Shown in pieces: positions 63,376 to 64,000 of a DNA stretch of 64,000 nt. Each line of letters opens with the position of its first letter. Positions within the stretch are counted from its first letter, which is position 1. The stretch spans positions 62,001 through 126,000 of the forward strand of contig JAKCPI010000839.1 of the NCBI GenBank assembly GCA_023213315.1, given 5' to 3'. The notes below the pieces were generated by a model that was not told the origin of the DNA, searched no databases, and worked only from the letters and a program-made list of their open reading frames with translations. Origin of the DNA: Euborellia annulipes (lineage: Eukaryota > Arthropoda > Insecta > Dermaptera > Anisolabididae). Made by a program: the position numbers and the translations under genes.

Positions 63376-63555
63376 TGTCTAATTTTAATCTAAAGTGTAA
63401 ATATTAATGCAGTTTTATTATTTTAAACAATTTTGTTACCGTAGATATCAGTAGCGTAGCCAGGATTTCTGCTTGGGGGGGGGGGGGCCCTAAAGTTTTA
63501 TGAACCCCCCCCCCCCTTCTCCAAGAAACTTAAAGTGGAGAAATTTTTTTTAGAT

Positions 63556-63895
63556 TGAAGAGATGAAGTGGCTGTTATATTTGACAATAAGAGGATAAAG
63601 GAGCAAGCAGCCAGGTAGTTAGTCTCCACGACAACAAAAACAATTTTGTATCTCAAACTTGGCGCTTCGTATAAGCTGATTGCATTGCCTTGTATTTTAT
63701 ACAAATAATTTATGTATAATACACATCTACTGACAACTCCGCAATATGACTCAATGCTTTGTCATTTGAGCTCACACTCTCAAAATGGACTGATGATGGT
63801 TATATTTCATTAAAACCGAAACTGTTTCCTCAATAGAGAGTTTCATTTCGTGGAGACTAACTACCTGGCTGCTTGCTCCTTTATCCTCTTATTGT
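63556..63895. mobile_element. Penelope-like fold-back with hammerhead, nested in a hAT
   Basis: A 16-bp duplication GAAATTTTTTTTAGAT (63540-63555 and 63896-63911) encloses a 28-nt left tail and two perfect 47-bp inverted arms (63584-63630 and 63849-63895; outer ends ACAATAAGAGGATAAAGG). The uninterrupted hAT copy at 16305 shows the empty site. A hammerhead lies just before the right arm. The minus-strand 68-codon frame is not a gene. Confidence 0.88.
63783..63850 (+). ncRNA. Hammerhead ribozyme motif
   Basis: CTGATGA (63790-63796), one extra U, stem II GGTT/AACC (63798-63801 and 63814-63817), then GAAACT, whose exact inverse AGTTTC at 63839-63844 can close a longer stem III than in the other copies. 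AAATGG upstream and TCATTT downstream offer stem I with wobble. The cleavage-site assignment is ambiguous. Confidence 0.6.
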
Positions 63896-64000
63896 GAAAT
63901 TTTTTTTAGATAATATATTAAGAAACAAATAAAAAAAAAAATTTTTCTTGAAATAAAAAATTATTTTAATACAAAATTCGTAAATATTAGAGATTTTTTC

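Larger units (their letters stand above)
63449..64000. mobile_element. hAT-type element, family of 16305, with fold-back insertion, cut by window edge
   Basis: CAGTAGCGTAGCCAGG at 63449, G and C runs, then AAGAAACTTAAAGTGGAGAA, collinear in reverse with 16305-16651. The match resumes after the insertion at 63896 and runs to the window end (AATACAAAATTCGTAAA). The right terminus lies outside the window. Confidence 0.75.

Overview
This window is AT-rich, repeat-saturated eukaryotic DNA with no convincing host protein-coding gene. No open reading frame exceeds 125 codons, and the only one with a recognisable family signature is the C-terminal third of a mariner transposase (minus strand, about 35,357-35,708). 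tRNA-derived SINEs, a Helitron, hAT, mariner, TTAA-type and Harbinger-like elements, and Penelope-like fold-backs with hammerhead-ribozyme motifs point to an invertebrate, most likely an arthropod. The species cannot be named from the sequence. No rRNA gene, intact tRNA gene, CRISPR array or bacterial operon structure was seen.

The window is a patchwork of short non-autonomous elements, many nested, in AT-rich spacer. Main classes: (1) Family A, about 600-850 bp, with a hairpin at each end and a CAGA/CA microsatellite, in at least eight sizeable copies plus end fragments. (2) hAT-type miniature elements with 8-bp target duplications and G/C runs (928, 5967, 7951, 13389, 16305, 18427, 20961, 43061, 53652). 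(3) tRNA-derived SINEs, several with target duplications (32995, 54567, 55461), and a second SINE-like family (36901, 48489). (4) TTAA-flanked elements (11594 and relatives; 38504). (5) A Helitron (26574-27040) placed exactly between A and T in a Family A copy. (6) Single Harbinger-like (55792-56827) and Tc1/mariner-type (37213-37418) elements. (7) A tandem array alternating a 205-bp segment with a SINE (28978-30190).

The most unusual system is a set of fold-back insertions (9704, 20626, 45688, 53336, 57563, 63556). Each has a target duplication of about 9-16 bp, two inverted arms, and an unpaired tail of 28-38 nt on one side only. Most arms carry a hammerhead core (CTGATGA, stem II, GAAAC), and two facing ribozymes at 57.6-57.9 kb show a compensatory change in stem I. 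Established knowledge links hammerhead motifs, inverted pseudo-LTRs and a short one-sided extension to Penelope-like retroelements; here only the terminal parts remain, as compact palindromic elements.

Several non-repetitive, less AT-rich islands (about 3.4-3.72, 8.34-8.57, 10.5-11.07, 12.64-13.2, 15.56-15.74, 19.03-19.27, 26.04-26.3, 36.23-36.73, 44.34-44.61, 52.86-53.06, 57.12-57.34 and 60.26-60.64 kb) hold clustered transcription-factor-like motifs. They are candidate conserved noncoding elements, which would fit a large intron or gene desert. That is inference.
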